From assembly GCA_036741235.1 (NCBI GenBank), contig DAINSQ010000041.1, positions 1 to 30,974 on the forward strand: DNA of 30,974 nt, read 5' to 3'. Every line of letters starts with the position of its first letter. Position 1 is the stretch's first letter. This stretch comes from JABWBR01 sp036741235. GTDB taxonomy: Bacteria > Bacteroidota > Bacteroidia > Chitinophagales > Saprospiraceae. This document shows positions 29,389 to 30,974 of this stretch, piece by piece. The position numbers and the translations under genes are program-made. Under the pieces are notes generated by a model, which worked only from the letters and a program-made list of their open reading frames with translations, searched no databases and had not been told where the DNA came from.

Positions 29389-30702
29389 TTAATACCTGTA
29401 ATACTCCGGCTTGTAAGGACCGTCTTTCTTCACGCCGATATAATCGGCCTGCTTGTCATTCAACTCTTCGAGTTGGACGCCGATTTTGGCCAGGTGGAGG
29501 CGCGCAACTTGCTCATCGAGGTGTTTGGGCAGGGTGTACACCTTATTTTCGTATTGATCGGAGTGGTTCCAGAGTTCGATTTGAGCCAGTACCTGGTTCG
29601 TAAACGAATTTGACATCACGAAAGAGGGGTGGCCCGTGGCGCAGCCCAGGTTTACCAGGCGGCCTTCGGCCAGCAGGATCACGTCTTTACCGTTAATGGT
29701 ATACTTGTCGACCTGCGGCTTGATGTTCACCATCGTTTGGCCGTAGTTGTCGTTGAGCCAGGCAACGTCGATTTCGTTGTCGAAGTGGCCGATATTGCAC
29801 ACGATGGCTTTGTCTTTCATCATCAGGAAGTGCTCGCCTGTCACAATATCGCAGTTGCCTGTAGCGGTCACAATAATGTCTGCTCTGGGAATAGCGTTGT
29901 TCATTTTGGTCACCTCGTAGCCGTCCATAGCCGCCTGGAGGGCGCAGATGGGGTCGATTTCGGTGACGATCACGCGGCAGCCGGCGCCGCGCAGCGAAGC
30001 GGCAGAGCCCTTGCCTACGTCGCCGTAACCGGCTACGACGGCCACTTTGCCGGCCAGCATCAGGTCGGTGGCGCGGCGGATGGCGTCAACCAGCGATTCC
30101 TTGCAGCCGTATTTATTGTCGAATTTCGACTTGGTTACCGAGTCGTTGACGTTGATGGCGGGCATGGGCAGGGCGCCTTTTTCCACGCGCTCGTAGAGAC
30201 GGTGTACGCCCGTAGTTGTTTCCTCGCTCAGTCCGCGAATACCGCTGATCAGCTCGGGGTGTTTGTCGAGTACGATATTGGTGAGGTCGCCGCCGTCGTC
30301 GAGAATCATATTGAGCGGTTGGCCGCCTTCAAAAGCGTATAGCGTCTGCTCGATACACCACCAGAATTCTTCTTCGTTCATGCCTTTCCAGGCGTATACC
30401 GGAATGCCCTTGGCGGCAATGGCGGCAGCGGCGTGGTCTTGCGTAGAAAAAATATTGCATGACGACCAGCTCACCTCTGCGCCCAATTCGATGAGCGTCT
30501 CGATCAAAACGGCGGTCTGGATGGTCATGTGCAAGCAACCGGCAATGCGGGCGCCGCGCAGCGGCTTGGAAGCGCCGTATTGCTCGCGCAGGGCCATGAG
30601 CCCCGGCATTTCAGCTTCGGCCAGCTCGATTTCCTTGCGGCCCCATTCTGCCAGGGTGATATCTTTTACTTTGTACTGTAGCTTGGTTTCTACTGTCTGC
30701 AT
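29389..30702 (-). CDS. ahcY: Adenosylhomocysteinase
   Basis: The 437-residue enzyme hydrolyses S-adenosylhomocysteine to adenosine and homocysteine in the activated methyl cycle, in the cytoplasm with bound NAD. The first part has GCLHMTIQTAVLIETLIELG and MILDDGGDLTNIV (substrate binding). VAVVAGYGDVGKGSAASLRG is the NAD-binding loop. The protein ends DGPYKPEYYRY, the usual C-terminal signature that completes the neighbouring subunit's NAD site. A perfect promoter lies directly upstream (30737-30767). The short leader leaves no room for an SAH riboswitch. Length is normal. Confidence 0.98.
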   Translation of the reverse strand: MQTVETKLQYKVKDITLAEWGRKEIELAEAEMPGLMALREQYGASKPLRGARIAGCLHMTIQTAVLIETLIELGAEVSWSSCNIFSTQDHAAAAIAAKGIPVYAWKGMNEEEFWWCIEQTLYAFEGGQPLNMILDDGGDLTNIVLDKHPELISGIRGLSEETTTGVHRLYERVEKGALPMPAINVNDSVTKSKFDNKYGCKESLVDAIRRATDLMLAGKVAVVAGYGDVGKGSAASLRGAGCRVIVTEIDPICALQAAMDGYEVTKMNNAIPRADIIVTATGNCDIVTGEHFLMMKDKAIVCNIGHFDNEIDVAWLNDNYGQTMVNIKPQVDKYTINGKDVILLAEGRLVNLGCATGHPSFVMSNSFTNQVLAQIELWNHSDQYENKVYTLPKHLDEQVARLHLAKIGVQLEELNDKQADYIGVKKDGPYKPEYYRY

Positions 30703-30736
30703 TGAGAAGTATTTTACTGTTTTAAAATTCGAGGTG

Positions 30737-30767
30737 CAAAGTTAGCTATTTCAACAGGGTAAGTCAA
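30737..30767 (-). promoter_or_regulatory. Promoter of ahcY
   Basis: TAACTTTG (30744-30737) matches TAnnTTTG fully, and TTG (30767-30765) lies exactly 20 bases upstream. The expected leader is about 28 bases. Confidence 0.8.
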
Positions 30768-30809
30768 TCTTTGATCACCGGTTTGGTCGTTTTTTTGTGA
30801 TAATTTGAC

Positions 30810-30867
30810 GAATTGACCAATTCATGACCTGGCTGATGAGGACCTTCGCTTGGGCTGCAAATTTGCA
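30810..30867. promoter_or_regulatory. Palindromes in the region upstream of ahcY
   Basis: GAATTG-AC-CAATTC (30810-30823) has 6-base arms, and TGCAAATTTGCA (30856-30867) is a perfect 12-base palindrome. TTTGGTC recurs nearby (30782-30788, 30879-30885). They lie upstream of ahcY and could equally serve a plus-strand gene beyond the window edge. No gene is seen from 30703 to 30974. Confidence 0.35.
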
Positions 30868-30974
30868 ATTGTGCCGTATTTGGTCATTACCCGGTATAAT
30901 TGAGTTCCTGCCGATATGAGCGTACAATTTTATTTTTAGTGTGAACACATTTTGGGAATTTATGTTAACATCAA

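Noticed and set aside
30703..30760. SAH or SAM riboswitch before ahcY
   Set aside because: The promoter at 30737-30767 leaves a leader of about 28 bases, too short for a riboswitch.
1..30974. Prophage, plasmid or integrative element
   Set aside because: No integrase, transposase, replication or phage gene is seen, and housekeeping genes are spread through the window.

Overview
The window comes from a member of the Bacteroidota, most likely a Saprospiria-type organism (Saprospiraceae/Lewinella-like). The evidence is a kelch protein with a type A C-terminal sorting domain and a large protein with a type B (gliding-motility-type) one, both hallmarks of type IX secretion (T9SS). TopA lacks zinc fingers. 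Promoters match the Bacteroidota consensus TTG-N19/20-TAnnTTTG, and starts lack strong Shine-Dalgarno sequences. A DUF3467 protein and a GH57/DUF3536 enzyme fit the same group. No rRNA, tRNA, CRISPR array, integrase or transposase was seen.

Layout. 1-107: short direct and inverted repeats. 108-1079 (-): a cytoplasmic LEA/apolipoprotein-like helical-repeat protein. 1335-6440 (+): low-molecular-weight tyrosine phosphatase, secreted kelch protein, DNA topoisomerase I and a DUF3467 protein. 6465-9379 (-): a four-helix membrane protein behind a GH57/DUF3536 protein. 9539-11665 (-): a two-gene operon encoding an inner-membrane protein with an N-terminal EAD11-like domain and a secreted partner. 11868-17311 (+), divergent from it: exported trypsin-like protease, PKD/propeller lipoprotein, and a VWA lipoprotein ending in a predicted outer-membrane barrel. 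17315-19060 (-): ECF sigma factor, cysteine-free anti-sigma-like protein and a secreted protein, probably one operon. 19213-19830 (-): HD-type hydrolase. 19957-21105 (+): HtrA-like protease. 21127-23400 (-): T9SS type B adhesin-like protein. 23429-24228 (-): MerR regulator and ribosomal protein S20. 24481-25386 (+): family 2 glycosyltransferase. 25429-27207 (-): secreted protein of unknown function. 27537-29281 (-): YidD and an M28 peptidase with overlapping start and stop. 29389-30702 (-): adenosylhomocysteinase.

The best candidate for something undescribed is the envelope block at 9539-17311. Homotypic effector-associated domains (EADs) are known from bacterial conflict and signalling systems, where they connect sensors to effectors such as trypsin-like proteases. 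Here an EAD11-like domain is tethered to the inner membrane. It lies divergent from an exported trypsin-like protease that is followed by two predicted lipoproteins, one carrying an intact MIDAS (VWA metal site). The adjacent ECF sigma operon may or may not belong to it. The functional link is inferred from gene order only.

A second theme is intergenic simple-sequence DNA. AACCYAC heptamers lie in front of the glycosyltransferase and, in the reverse sense, at the 3' ends of several genes, sometimes including the stop codon. G-runs with quadruplex potential occur near 27,440 and 29,310, and other short tandem units sit in other gaps. Housekeeping genes (topA, rpsT, ahcY, yidD) alternate with exported accessory genes, so this looks like ordinary chromosome with accessory insertions and not a mobile element.
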